Source of the DNA: Lachnospiraceae bacterium Zagget3
GTDB taxonomy: Bacteria; Bacillota_A; Clostridia; Lachnospirales; Lachnospiraceae
Assembly (NCBI GenBank): GCA_001941025.1
Contig: MSHE01000005.1
Location: 154,663-218,642 of the forward strand
Length of the DNA: 63,980 nucleotides
Direction: 5' to 3'
Shown here: positions 54,359 through 62,578 of the stretch, piece by piece
Position numbering within the stretch: the first letter of the stretch is position 1
Layout of the letters: each line of letters begins with the position of its first letter
Notes under the pieces: generated by a model
Databases searched by the model: none
Told to the model about the DNA's origin: nothing
Seen by the model: the letters and a program-made list of their open reading frames with translations, nothing else
Translations under genes and position numbers: made by a program

Positions 54359-55630
54359 TTAAGAACGGTAGTCCGCGTTAATTTTCACATAATCGTAAGT
54401 CAGATCACAGCCCCAGGCCGTGGCCTCCGCTTCGCCCTCGTGCATGTCCGCAAGGATCGTGACGGCTGGCTCCGAGAGGATCCGCGTCGCCTCCTCTTCC
54501 GAAAAAGCAAGCGCCTTGCCACCGGAAAAGATCGCGATCCGCCCTGCCGCGCTCTCAAAGAACAGATCCACGCGCTCCGGATCAAAGTCCGCGCCGGAGT
54601 ATCCCATCGCGCACAGGACCCTTCCGAAGTTCGCGTCATGGCCAAAGAGCATCGCTTTCGTCAGGTTCGATGAGACGACGGATTTGCTTAAGCAGCGCGC
54701 CTCCTCCTTCGTCGCGGCATGCACGACCTTTACTTCCAGCAGCGCCGTCGCGCCTTCGCCGTCCCCCGCGATCTGCTTCGCGAGTTCGGTATTGACAAAG
54801 TGCAGCGCCTCCACAAACCGCGCGTAGTCCTCGTTCTCTTCCGTGATACAGGCGTTCCCCGCCTGCGCATTGGCGAGGAGCAGGACCGTGTCGTTGGTGG
54901 AGGTGTCGCCGTCGATTGAGATCATGTTGTAGGTGTCGACCACATCCTCCCGCAGCGCCTTTAAAAGGAGATCGTTGGAAATGGACAGATCCGTCGTGAG
55001 AAACGAAAGCATCGTGCCCATGTTGGGATGGATCATGCCGGATCCTTTGCACATGCCGCCAAGGGTGACGGTTTGCCCGCCTGCCTCGAACGTGACCGCG
55101 CACTCTTTCTCGTGCGTGTCGGTCGTCAGGATCGCGCGCGCCGCGGCGGTGCCTGCCTCAATCCCCTTGCAGTCCGCCCCCGGCACAGCCGTTTTTCCAC
55201 TATCCGCATCCGGCTCGCACAACCGCTTTGCCATCTCATCGACGCCGCTCCGGATCCGATCCATCGGCAGCGCCTCCCCGATCACGCCGGTCGACGCGAG
55301 GAGCACATGATCCAGCGGAACAAAAAGAAGCAGTCCTGCCTCCGCGGCCGTATCCCGGCAGGCTGCCTGCCCATCCTCCCCGGTGCAGGCATTCGCGATG
55401 CCCGAATTGATGACGACGATCTGCGCCAAACCGTTTTCCTCAACGATCCGCTGATCCCAGAGGACCGGCGCGGCTTTCACCACGTTTTTCGTAAAAGTCC
55501 CGGCGACGACGCACGGGGTCGTGCTGTAGAGCATCGCCATATCCAGTTTGCCCTTCTCCCGGATCTCCGCCGCACAGCTCGCCGCGAAAAAGCCATTTGC
55601 AGCGGTTACGCCTCCCTGTATTTTTTCCAT
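54359..55630 (-). CDS. argJ: Bifunctional ornithine acetyltransferase / acetylglutamate synthase
   Basis: ArgJ recycles the acetyl group from N-acetylornithine to glutamate and can also use acetyl-CoA. The 423-residue precursor is self-cleaved before a Thr; here the site reads GSGMIHPNMGTMLSFLTTD, with Gly in place of the usual Ala before Thr. VKINADYRS is the normal C-terminus. The ATG at 55630 (MEKIQGGVTAANGF) follows GGAGG; the frame is open further upstream but crosses the promoter. Confidence 0.95.
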   Translation of the reverse strand: MEKIQGGVTAANGFFAASCAAEIREKGKLDMAMLYSTTPCVVAGTFTKNVVKAAPVLWDQRIVEENGLAQIVVINSGIANACTGEDGQAACRDTAAEAGLLLFVPLDHVLLASTGVIGEALPMDRIRSGVDEMAKRLCEPDADSGKTAVPGADCKGIEAGTAAARAILTTDTHEKECAVTFEAGGQTVTLGGMCKGSGMIHPNMGTMLSFLTTDLSISNDLLLKALREDVVDTYNMISIDGDTSTNDTVLLLANAQAGNACITEENEDYARFVEALHFVNTELAKQIAGDGEGATALLEVKVVHAATKEEARCLSKSVVSSNLTKAMLFGHDANFGRVLCAMGYSGADFDPERVDLFFESAAGRIAIFSGGKALAFSEEEATRILSEPAVTILADMHEGEAEATAWGCDLTYDYVKINADYRS

Positions 55631-55664
55631 ATGATAAAAATCCTCCGTGAAATAATCTTGTACT

Positions 55665-55692
55665 ATCATAGCACAAGCGTATAAATAATCAA
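55665..55692 (-). promoter_or_regulatory. Promoter of argJ-argB-argD
   Basis: TTGATT (55687-55692), a 16-base spacer and TATGAT (55665-55670) on the minus strand. The region shared with argG (55693-55776) is very AT-rich; I did not find a clear ArgR box. Confidence 0.6.
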
Positions 55693-55776
55693 GACTTTTT
55701 TCAACAAAACCCCCAATTTTGTGCATTCTTTCTTGTTTGATGTATTTTTATAAGTTTTTTCTGTATATTTTTTCAC

Positions 55777-55805
55777 TTGCCCGCGTCGGTGGATTATAGT
55801 ATAAT
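55777..55805 (+). promoter_or_regulatory. argG promoter
   Basis: TTGCCC (55777-55782), a 17-base spacer and TATAAT (55800-55805) on the plus strand; the start would be near 55812, leaving a leader of about 87 nt. Confidence 0.8.
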
Positions 55806-55862
55806 CAAACCGCAATGCGAATAACAAACCGTATCTTACGCGAAAGGAGGGGCGCTCCTCCC

Positions 55863-55892
55863 ATGAATGAATTCAAGGGCGTCTGCGCTTAA
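55863..55892 (+). CDS. Putative 9-residue leader peptide upstream of argG
   Basis: ATG-initiated frame encoding MNEFKGVCA, then TAA, six bases before the argG start. It has the only good ribosome site in the leader (AAAGGAGG at 55843-55850); argG itself has none. GGAG/CTCC arms around 55847-55862 could fold the ribosome site into a hairpin. This suggests argG is translated by coupling to the leader. No Arg codon is present, so classical arginine attenuation is not supported. Confidence 0.5.
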   Translation: MNEFKGVCA

Positions 55893-55898
55893 AACATT

Positions 55899-57116
55899 AT
55901 GAAAGAAAAAGTGGTGCTCGCCTACTCCGGCGGGCTGGATACAACTGCGATCATCCCGTGGCTGAAGGAAAATTATGACTGCGACGTTATCTGCTGCTGT
56001 GTAGACTGCGGACAGGGAGAGGAACTGGAAGGTCTGGAGGAGCGGGCCGCATACTGCGGCGCGTCCAAGCTCTACATCGAGGACCTCGTCGATGAATTTT
56101 GTGAAGACTATATCATGCCCTGCGTGCAGGCGGGCGCAGTTTACGAGCACAAATATCTGCTCGGCACCTCCATGGCGCGCCCCTGCATCGCGAAAAAGCT
56201 GGTGGAGATCGCGCGGAAAGAAGGCGCGTCCGCGATCTGTCACGGCGCGACCGGGAAAGGCAACGACCAGATCCGCTTTGAGCTCGGCATCAAGGCGTTG
56301 GCGCCGGACTTAAAGATCATCGCTCCCTGGCGCGACGACAAATGGGACATGGAATCCCGCGAAGACGAGATTGCCTACTGCAAAGCGCACGGCATTGACC
56401 TGCCATTTTCGTCTGACCAGAGTTACAGCCGTGACCGCAACCTGTGGCACATCAGCCACGAAGGTCTGGAACTGGAAGATCCGGCGAACGAGCCCGATTA
56501 CGATCATCTGTTGGTTCTGGGCGTTTCCCCGGAAAAGGCGCCGGATGAAGGCGAATATGTCACGATCACATTTGAGGCCGGTGTTCCGACCTCCGTCAAT
56601 GGAAAGGAAATGAAAGTCGCCGATGTAATCCGCGAGTTGAACCGCCTCGGCGGCAAGCACGGCATCGGCATTGCAGACATTGTAGAAAACCGCGTTGTCG
56701 GCATGAAATCCCGCGGCGTGTATGAAACGCCCGGCGGCACGATCCTGATCGAGGCCCATGACCAGCTGGAAGAGCTCGTACTCGACCGGGATACGATGAA
56801 CGTAAAAAAAGAGATGGGCAATAAGATGGCCCAACTCGTATACGAAGGAAAATGGTTCACGCCGCTTTGCGACGCGATTCGCGCGTTTGTCACCTCCACG
56901 CAGCAGGTGGTGACCGGCACGGTAAAAATGAAGCTCTACAAAGGCAACATCATCAAGGCCGGCTCGACATCCCCGTACTCATTGTATAGTGAATCTCTGG
57001 CAAGCTTCGAAACCGGCGAACTCTACGACCACCACGACGCGGAGGGTTTCATTACTCTATTCGGATTACCCCTCAAGGTACGGGCCATGATGATGGAAGA
57101 AGACGACGAAGACTGA
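55899..57116 (+). CDS. argG: Argininosuccinate synthase
   Basis: Joins citrulline and aspartate with ATP. The 405-residue protein has the PP-loop [32 protein letters not shown], and the C-terminal [24 protein letters not shown]. It is divergent from argJ-argB-argD. Direct ribosome binding looks poor at its ATG, in contrast to the short frame just upstream. Confidence 0.97.
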   Translation: MKEKVVLAYSGGLDTTAIIPWLKENYDCDVICCCVDCGQGEELEGLEERAAYCGASKLYIEDLVDEFCEDYIMPCVQAGAVYEHKYLLGTSMARPCIAKKLVEIARKEGASAICHGATGKGNDQIRFELGIKALAPDLKIIAPWRDDKWDMESREDEIAYCKAHGIDLPFSSDQSYSRDRNLWHISHEGLELEDPANEPDYDHLLVLGVSPEKAPDEGEYVTITFEAGVPTSVNGKEMKVADVIRELNRLGGKHGIGIADIVENRVVGMKSRGVYETPGGTILIEAHDQLEELVLDRDTMNVKKEMGNKMAQLVYEGKWFTPLCDAIRAFVTSTQQVVTGTVKMKLYKGNIIKAGSTSPYSLYSESLASFETGELYDHHDAEGFITLFGLPLKVRAMMMEEDDED

Positions 57117-57140
57117 TTTCACCGCAACCTAAGCGCGGAT

Positions 57141-57197
57141 GTCCCGGAAAACAGTTCTTCCAAGCGATTATTAGCTGGAAGAACCTGTTTTCGGGAC
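57141..57197 (+). terminator. Long hairpin downstream of argG
   Basis: GTCCCGGAAAACAG with TCTTCCA pairs with TGGAAGA and CTGTTTTCGGGAC over a 13-base loop. It lies 25 bases after the argG stop and probably ends that transcript, although the T-run is lacking. Confidence 0.6.
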
Positions 57198-57266
57198 ATC
57201 GCACAAAAAAGACCGGCAGACAGGCCGGTCTTATTAGCTGGAGGAACTTATTTTTGGTACATCGCA
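57168..57266. repeat. Pair of 36-bp imperfect direct repeats
   Basis: 57168-57203 and 57231-57266 both begin TTATTAGCTGGA and end ACATCGCA, matching at 31 of 36 positions. The first forms the right arm of the argG hairpin; the second has no left partner. The minus-strand terminator lies between them. Confidence 0.65.
57209..57232 (-). terminator. Terminator of the coiled-coil protein gene
   Basis: AAGACCGGC and GCCGGTCTT form a 9-bp stem; on the minus strand it is followed by TTTT. It lies 45 bases after the stop of 57277-57840. Confidence 0.75.
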
Positions 57267-57276
57267 TAAAACGTAG

Positions 57277-57840
57277 TTAACCCCCTATCACTCCCAGTTG
57301 GATAAGCAATACGAAGATCAGTAAGATAAAACTTAACAGCGCGAAGACCGAGAAGAATTTGATACCCTTAAAGGAGGTCCGGATCTGCGTGAGGCTGTCC
57401 TCGGAGAGTTCCACTTCGTTCACATTCTCCTGCAGTTCCGTGACCAGGCTCTTCATGCTGCGGTAACATGCGACATCTTCCGTATGGATCCTCTCCAGGA
57501 TCTCGCTCTCGGACTTCTCTTCGGCCTCGGCAAGAGCCTCCTCCTGCGCTTCCAGCTGTTCGATCATCGTCTTGAGCTCATCGATCTTCGCGTTCAACTG
57601 GTCTATTTCTTCTCTCTGAGTCGTGTCATTCGCTTCCACTTTCGCTCTCCCCTCTCGCATCGTCGCAATCTGATTCTCCAAGTCGGCGATCCGCGCTCTG
57701 GCGGCATCCAACATCTCTTTTAACCGGCCGTTTCTCTTCTGCAGTTCCCTGCTCTCCCGGTCCGAAGTGCCGCCTCCTTTTTGTCTCGCAGAGGACGGAT
57801 CTCCTCCGAACAGAGACTGCAGACCACTTAACAGGTCCAT
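57277..57840 (-). CDS. Coiled-coil protein with C-terminal membrane anchor
   Basis: A 187-residue protein of unknown function. Residues 30-115 form a long heptad-rich coiled coil (LQKRNGRLKEMLDAARARIA, IDELKTMIEQLEAQEEALAE); residues about 160-182 form a single C-terminal membrane helix (FFSVFALLSFILLIFVLLIQ). The tail-anchored topology would place the coil in the cytoplasm. SD AAGGAGGAGACGAT. Monocistronic by its terminator and neighbours. Confidence 0.75.
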   Translation of the reverse strand: MDLLSGLQSLFGGDPSSARQKGGGTSDRESRELQKRNGRLKEMLDAARARIADLENQIATMREGRAKVEANDTTQREEIDQLNAKIDELKTMIEQLEAQEEALAEAEEKSESEILERIHTEDVACYRSMKSLVTELQENVNEVELSEDSLTQIRTSFKGIKFFSVFALLSFILLIFVLLIQLGVIGG

Positions 57841-57926
57841 ATCGTCTCCTCCTTCTAAAGGTGTCCTGCTCCTATGCAGTTTTTAAAAACTTTCATCGCT
57901 GAAATTGTATCACGAACGCCGTGATT

Positions 57927-59024
57927 TTACAACGTGTTTTCCTCTTTTAACGCGTTTAAATGCACGCGCACCAAGAGCGCGATGCGAAACAGCATCGCGT
58001 CCTCAAACGTGCGGATATCCAGCTCCAGTTTTTTTTCGATCCGCTCCAGACGATAGACAAGCGTGTTGCGGTGAATATAAAGTTGACGCGCCGTTTCGGA
58101 GATGTTTAAGTTGTTCTCAAAAAGCTTTTTGATCGTCGTCATGGTCTCCTCGTCCAGATCAAGCTCCATGTTTTCCCCGAGCAATTCCCATAAAAACATC
58201 TCGCAAAGGTCCGCGGGAAGTTTGTAGATCAGTCTGCCGATGCCGAGTTTCTGATAGTAAAACACCTGATCCTCCACATAAAAGACCATCCCGATCTTCA
58301 GCGCCGTGCACGCGTCCCGGTAGGCTGTGCCCATCTGCTCGAAAGAATCGACCGGATCCCCATAGCCGACCCACACGTTGACCATTGCCTCCGTCTGCAG
58401 ATTGTCCGCGATCATTCGCGCGTAGGCTTCGAAATCCGTATCGCCCATGTCCGCGACAGCCTTGATGAGAACCGTGCGGAACGCGTCCATCTCGACCACA
58501 TGATCCGACGTCCCGTCCGCAAAGAGGTTGCGCAGCGTCTCTACAAAAATCTCATCCTTCTCCTCCCCGGACTGAATCACATAGAGCAGGGACTCGCAGG
58601 GTTTCAATCCGATCCGGGCGCACTTTTCTGTGCCTGTGGCCCCGGTGATCTCACCGTTTAAGATCTCCCGCAAAACGGAGGAAACACTCTCCCCCTCCTG
58701 TATGGCAAGGAAGAGATTGCGGATCGCGCACTGCGCCATACTGCCGAGCACAAAAGACTCCTCCCGGTTTTCCCCCACATTGCATAACAGGACATACTCC
58801 GTCCCAGCCTCCAATTCAATGCGAAGGTAGCCCCAGTCCTTTCTGGTCTGCGACTGCTGCGGAGAATCAACAAACAGCCTGATCTCCTCCGCGAAGTCTT
58901 CGTCCGGTTTCCTGCCCGCGATCCATTCGCCCTCCGCGGAAAACAGAAGCAGTTCGCGATGCGCGATCTCTCCCATCTCCGCCAGCGCCTGATTCAATTT
59001 GTCGATCGTATTTGCCTGTTCCAT
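57927..59024 (-). CDS. PucR/CdaR-type transcriptional regulator
   Basis: A 365-residue regulator with a C-terminal PucR HTH: LFENNLNISETARQLYIHRN, TLVYRLERIEKKLELDI. The middle resembles the GGDEF-like domain of CdaR relatives. I chose the ATG at 59024 (MEQANTIDKLNQ), which follows GGAGGAGAGT. A frame open to 59096 overlaps the stop of the ATPase gene, but it runs through a perfect terminator hairpin, so the shorter start is preferred. It may control sugar-related genes together with the adjacent ATPase (inference). Confidence 0.85.
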   Translation of the reverse strand: MEQANTIDKLNQALAEMGEIAHRELLLFSAEGEWIAGRKPDEDFAEEIRLFVDSPQQSQTRKDWGYLRIELEAGTEYVLLCNVGENREESFVLGSMAQCAIRNLFLAIQEGESVSSVLREILNGEITGATGTEKCARIGLKPCESLLYVIQSGEEKDEIFVETLRNLFADGTSDHVVEMDAFRTVLIKAVADMGDTDFEAYARMIADNLQTEAMVNVWVGYGDPVDSFEQMGTAYRDACTALKIGMVFYVEDQVFYYQKLGIGRLIYKLPADLCEMFLWELLGENMELDLDEETMTTIKKLFENNLNISETARQLYIHRNTLVYRLERIEKKLELDIRTFEDAMLFRIALLVRVHLNALKEENTL

Positions 59025-59045
59025 ACTCTCCTCCGGCAAGTACAT

Positions 59046-59076
59046 GAAAAACTGGGTACGGGAAACCGTACCCAGT
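59046..59076 (-). terminator. Terminator between the MsmX-type ATPase and PucR-type genes
   Basis: ACTGGGTACGG (59051-59061) and CCGTACCCAGT (59066-59076) form a perfect 11-bp stem with a 4-base loop, followed on the minus strand by TTTT. Confidence 0.85.
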
Positions 59077-59095
59077 ATCTTGTCACATTTGTCCA

Positions 59096-60208
59096 TCAGT
59101 GGCTGATTGTCAGCTCAGTCTCTTTGTCGAAGAGATGTCCTTTATTGATATCGAACGCGATATCCACGGGATCACCAAAACGGCACGGGGTGGCAGAGTC
59201 CACTTTTGCTGTGCAGGTCATGCCCTGGAATGTATAGTACAGCAGCACTTCCGCGCCGAGCAGTTCGTACCCGGAGCACTCCGCATGGATCAGATAATCC
59301 TTGTGCGCATCGACGAACGACGGAAGATCATCCATGTCCTCGGGACGAATGCCGAACACAACAGTCTTGCCGTCATACCCGCCCTCGCGCAGGGCTTTTG
59401 CCTTGTTCCCGGGCATCTTATAATGTATATCCTCAATCTGCAGCTCCACGTCATCGCCGCTCACATGCACGACGGCGTCCATAAAGTTCATCTGTGGAGA
59501 ACCGATGAATCCTGCCACGAACAGGTTGTCCGGCTCTTCAAACAATTTCTTCGGCGCGTCCACCTGCATAATATCGCCATCCTTCAGGACGACGATCCGG
59601 GTGCCGAGCGTCATGGCCTCCGTCTGGTCATGGGTGACGTAAATGATCGTAGCGCCCAGCCTCTGGTGCAGAGAAGAAATCTCACTGCGCATCTGGACTC
59701 TCAGCTTCGCGTCGAGATTGGAGAGCGGCTCATCCATGAGAAAGACCTTCGGCTCACGCACGATCGCGCGGCCCATGGCGACACGCTGTCTCTGTCCGCC
59801 GGAAAGCGCCTTCGGTTTCCGATCAAGCAGCTTGTCCAGATCAAGGATCTTCGCCGCTTCCATCACCTTCTTGTTGATCTCCGCCTTCGGGACCTTCTGC
59901 AGCTTCAGCGCAAACCCCATATTGTCGGCGACCGACATATGCGGATACAACGCATAGCTCTGGAAGACCATGGCAATATCCCTGTCCTTCGGTTCCACAT
60001 CGTTCATGCGCTTGCCGTCAATGTAAAGGTCACCCGAAGTGATCTCCTCCAGTCCGGCGACCATGCGAAGCGTGGTAGACTTTCCGCATCCGGAGGGGCC
60101 GACAAAGATGATAAACTCTTTGTCCTCGATCTCGAGATTGAAATCCGCGACCGCTTCAAACCCATTGGGATACTTCTTGCAAATGTGTTGTAAAGAAAGC
60201 TCTGCCAT
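59096..60208 (-). CDS. MsmX/UgpC-type ABC transporter ATP-binding protein
   Basis: A 370-residue carbohydrate-importer ATPase: Walker [11 protein letters not shown]-loop [14 protein letters not shown], signature [15 protein letters not shown], Walker [17 protein letters not shown], switch [11 protein letters not shown], then the C-terminal OB/TOBE domain ([10 protein letters not shown]). No permease or binding protein is adjacent, so it is probably a stand-alone ATPase shared by several sugar importers, as MsmX is in Bacillus. The ATG at 60208 follows GGGGAGGAAAACACAG. Confidence 0.93.
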   Translation of the reverse strand: MAELSLQHICKKYPNGFEAVADFNLEIEDKEFIIFVGPSGCGKSTTLRMVAGLEEITSGDLYIDGKRMNDVEPKDRDIAMVFQSYALYPHMSVADNMGFALKLQKVPKAEINKKVMEAAKILDLDKLLDRKPKALSGGQRQRVAMGRAIVREPKVFLMDEPLSNLDAKLRVQMRSEISSLHQRLGATIIYVTHDQTEAMTLGTRIVVLKDGDIMQVDAPKKLFEEPDNLFVAGFIGSPQMNFMDAVVHVSGDDVELQIEDIHYKMPGNKAKALREGGYDGKTVVFGIRPEDMDDLPSFVDAHKDYLIHAECSGYELLGAEVLLYYTFQGMTCTAKVDSATPCRFGDPVDIAFDINKGHLFDKETELTISH

Positions 60209-60266
60209 TCTGTGTTTTCCTCCCCAAATACATGTAAAAACCAGCAACGTGTTTTTTCTTGCATGT

Positions 60267-60295
60267 ATTCTATCAGACTATCTGAACGATGTCAT
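60267..60295 (-). promoter_or_regulatory. Promoter of the MsmX-type ATPase gene
   Basis: ATGACA (60290-60295), a 17-base spacer and TAGAAT (60267-60272) on the minus strand. A short TCAGA/TCTGA inverted repeat lies in the spacer. Confidence 0.6.
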
Positions 60296-60346
60296 TTAGG
60301 AGAAATTCCAAAATTCCGGCAAAAACTTTGGTATATCTGACAAACC

Positions 60347-60781
60347 TCACTGCCGCCCCGTGCTTCCGAAGCCGCCGCGGCTGGCGTTGTCCAGAGATTC
60401 CACCTCCTCAAATGTGACAGGCGGCTGATTTTCCACAATGCGAAACTGCGCGATCCGGTCATTCTCGTGAATCACCGTATCCCGGGTCGCGTACACGGGC
60501 ATGCGCCACATATCCTCATCGCCGCAGTAGGAACCGTCCACAATGCCGCAGCTGTTCGCCTGCAGGATCCCGTAGTTCTTAAATGTCGAACTGCGTGGAA
60601 GCAGATGCGCCTCATAGCCCTGCGGCAGTTCCATCGCGACGCCCAGCGGAATGAGGCAAAACTCCCCTGCCGTGAGCTCGACCGTCTCGCTGGCGCGCAG
60701 GTCGATCCAATCGGATTTCCCGTCGATGTACTCCAACCGCGTAAGGTTGTCTGAAAAATATTTGATCCGGATGTTCGGCAT
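60347..60781 (-). CDS. dut: dUTP diphosphatase (dUTPase-like)
   Basis: Hydrolyses dUTP to dUMP and PPi. The 144-residue protein has the five trimeric dUTPase motifs in order: DLRASETVEL, LPRSSTFKNYGI, GIVDGSYCGDEDMW, DRIAQFRIVE and the C-terminal SRGGFGSTGRQ. The third-motif sequence GSYCGDED deviates from the common GYRGEI pattern, so a dCTP/dUTP-type specificity cannot be excluded. SD AAAGGAGGGCGCG. Confidence 0.9.
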   Translation of the reverse strand: MPNIRIKYFSDNLTRLEYIDGKSDWIDLRASETVELTAGEFCLIPLGVAMELPQGYEAHLLPRSSTFKNYGILQANSCGIVDGSYCGDEDMWRMPVYATRDTVIHENDRIAQFRIVENQPPVTFEEVESLDNASRGGFGSTGRQ

Positions 60782-60796
60782 CGCGCCCTCCTTTTT

Positions 60797-61804
60797 TTAC
60801 CAGTCCGTGTCGTCCGTTTCCGATTTCCTGTCCCGCAGCATCAATCCATACACGCCGTCCCGCGCGGACTGTCCCTCAAACAGCACCCGGTTTACCTGCT
60901 CCACGATCGGCATGTCCACGCCGTACTGCTCTGCCAGGGCCATAGCCGCTTTCGCGGAATAGACCCCCTCCACGACCATCTGTACCTCGTCCATGGCCTC
61001 CTGCATTGTATAGCCCTGCCCGATCAGGATCCCGGCCCGCCGGTTCCGGCTGTGCATGCTGGCGCAGGTGACGATCAGATCACCCATGCCGGAGAGACCG
61101 GTAAGCGTCTCCCGCTGCGCGCCCATCGCGATGGCCAGCCGCGAGATCTCCGCGATGCCGCGCGTGATGAGCGCCGCTTTCGTGTTGTCCCCGAAGCCGA
61201 GTCCGTCCGCCATGCCGGCGGCCAGCGCGATCACGTTTTTCAAGGAGCCGCCCAGTTCGATGCCCAGCATATCCGGGCTCGTGTAGACACGAAAGACCTC
61301 ACTCATGAAATAGGACTGTACGCGTTCGGCAGTCTCCCTGGAATGCGCGCCCACAACGACCGTGGTGGGAAGGCCCTGGCCGACCTCCTCGGCATGGCTC
61401 GGTCCCGACAGGACTGCCGTCTCCGCCTGCGGGATCTCCTGCTCGACGATCTCCGTCTGGATCATCAGAGTGTCCTCCTCGATGCCCTTCGCGACCGTCA
61501 CGATAAGCTGCCCGTCCGCGACATGGGGCGCCATACTGCGCGCCGTGGACCGCGTAAAGGGCGAGGGGACCGCCAGCACAAGCATCTCTTTCCCGCGCAC
61601 GGCGTCCTCCAGATCCGTTGTAAAGGAAACGGAGTCCGGCAGGATCACACCGGGCAGTTTGTCCGCGTGCTCCCTCGTTTCGCGAAGCATTTCCACCTCG
61701 TCTTCCAGAATGGACCACACGGTCACCTGGTGTCCGTTTTGCGCCAACAGTCTGGCGAGGGCCGTTCCCCAACTTCCCGCGCCGATCACACCGATCTCAG
61801 CCAT
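60797..61804 (-). CDS. gpsA: Glycerol-3-phosphate dehydrogenase [NAD(P)+]
   Basis: Makes sn-glycerol 3-phosphate for phospholipid synthesis. The 335-residue protein has IGVIGAGSWGTALARLLAQN at the start, VTVAKGIEEDTLM and the catalytic-domain signature (LGGSLKNVIALAAGMADGLG, GDNTKAALITRG). It starts at 61804, in the last of three tandem ribosome-site/ATGGCTGAG copies. It follows plsY, the next enzyme user of its product, as in many Bacillota. Confidence 0.97.
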   Translation of the reverse strand: MAEIGVIGAGSWGTALARLLAQNGHQVTVWSILEDEVEMLRETREHADKLPGVILPDSVSFTTDLEDAVRGKEMLVLAVPSPFTRSTARSMAPHVADGQLIVTVAKGIEEDTLMIQTEIVEQEIPQAETAVLSGPSHAEEVGQGLPTTVVVGAHSRETAERVQSYFMSEVFRVYTSPDMLGIELGGSLKNVIALAAGMADGLGFGDNTKAALITRGIAEISRLAIAMGAQRETLTGLSGMGDLIVTCASMHSRNRRAGILIGQGYTMQEAMDEVQMVVEGVYSAKAAMALAEQYGVDMPIVEQVNRVLFEGQSARDGVYGLMLRDRKSETDDTDW

Positions 61805-61870
61805 GATGTTCCTCCTGTATTCTCAGCCATGCGGTTCCTCCTGTATCCTCAGCCATGCGGTTCCTCCTGT
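61796..61870. repeat. 26-bp tandem repeat carrying the gpsA ribosome site and start
   Basis: Units at 61796-61821 and 61822-61847 and a shorter one at 61848-61870 each hold, on the minus strand, ACAGGAGGAAC followed by CATGGCTGAG. The rightmost unit encodes the end of PlsY; only the leftmost ATG leads into gpsA. The other two ATGs open short frames of about 14-19 codons because 26 is not a multiple of three. Confidence 0.85.
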
Positions 61871-62574
61871 CGCTCGCTGTCCGCAGCCGCCGCGCCTACC
61901 TCTTCCGCGGCTGCCGCTTCCTTTTCTTTCCTGCTCTTTAACGGGTGGAACTTGCGCTCCGTCCCGTTGATCAGACGTTTGATATTCTCCCGGTGTACGA
62001 AAAAACCGACCCCGGTCATGATCGCGGTCACAATATAAGTCTCCGCCAGAAACAGTGTCCCGCCGTGCAGGATGCCCAGCTGTCCGAACACGATCACCTG
62101 GACGAAGATTCCGGCATAGATCCCCAGAGAACCGAGGGACACATACCCGGTCGGCAGCTCCAATATAAAAAACAGTGCCGCGCAGATCGGTGCCAATCGC
62201 CAGTCGAAAAACGCGAACGCGGCACACGAAGTGACCACGCCTTTCCCGCCCTTAAACTTCTTGTAAAACGGAAAATCGTGCCCGAGGACCGCACCGGACC
62301 CCGCATAGAGCATCAGCACCCAAAAGAAGTCGGGATAACGGTTGTGATAGATGGCCCAGATGATCATGATCGGGACGATGGTCTTGATGAGATCCCCGAT
62401 GACCACGATAACGCCTGCCCTCCAGCCCAGCACCCGGACAGAGTTTGTCATGCCGGTGTTGCCGCTGTCCTCTTTCGTCAGGTCCGTCTGGTGCGCTCTG
62501 CCCACCAGCGCGCCGGTCGGAAACAGCCCGCAGACATATCCCAATATGATGCTGATCACACGACTTAAGATCAC
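61849..62574 (-). CDS. plsY: Glycerol-3-phosphate acyltransferase PlsY
   Basis: Acylates glycerol 3-phosphate with acyl phosphate to start phospholipid synthesis. The 241-residue protein has about five membrane segments and the PlsY motifs SGNTGMTNSVRVLG, GAVLGHDFPFYKKFKGGKGV and the final GTERKFHP. The C-terminal tail (EKEAAAAEEVGAAAADSERQ) is longer and more Ala/Glu-rich than usual. It starts with GTG after AGGAGTCCTAGGACC and follows der closely. Confidence 0.94.
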   Translation of the reverse strand: MILSRVISIILGYVCGLFPTGALVGRAHQTDLTKEDSGNTGMTNSVRVLGWRAGVIVVIGDLIKTIVPIMIIWAIYHNRYPDFFWVLMLYAGSGAVLGHDFPFYKKFKGGKGVVTSCAAFAFFDWRLAPICAALFFILELPTGYVSLGSLGIYAGIFVQVIVFGQLGILHGGTLFLAETYIVTAIMTGVGFFVHRENIKRLINGTERKFHPLKSRKEKEAAAAEEVGAAAADSERQEEPHG

Positions 62575-62578
62575 GGTC

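Noticed and set aside
55693..55776. ArgR boxes between argJ and argG
   Set aside because: The region is AT-rich with only weak partial matches to the ARG box.
59024..59096. Longer N-terminus of the PucR-type regulator with an ATGA overlap to the ATPase gene
   Set aside because: It would translate through a perfect intrinsic terminator, and the ATG at 59024 has a much better ribosome site.
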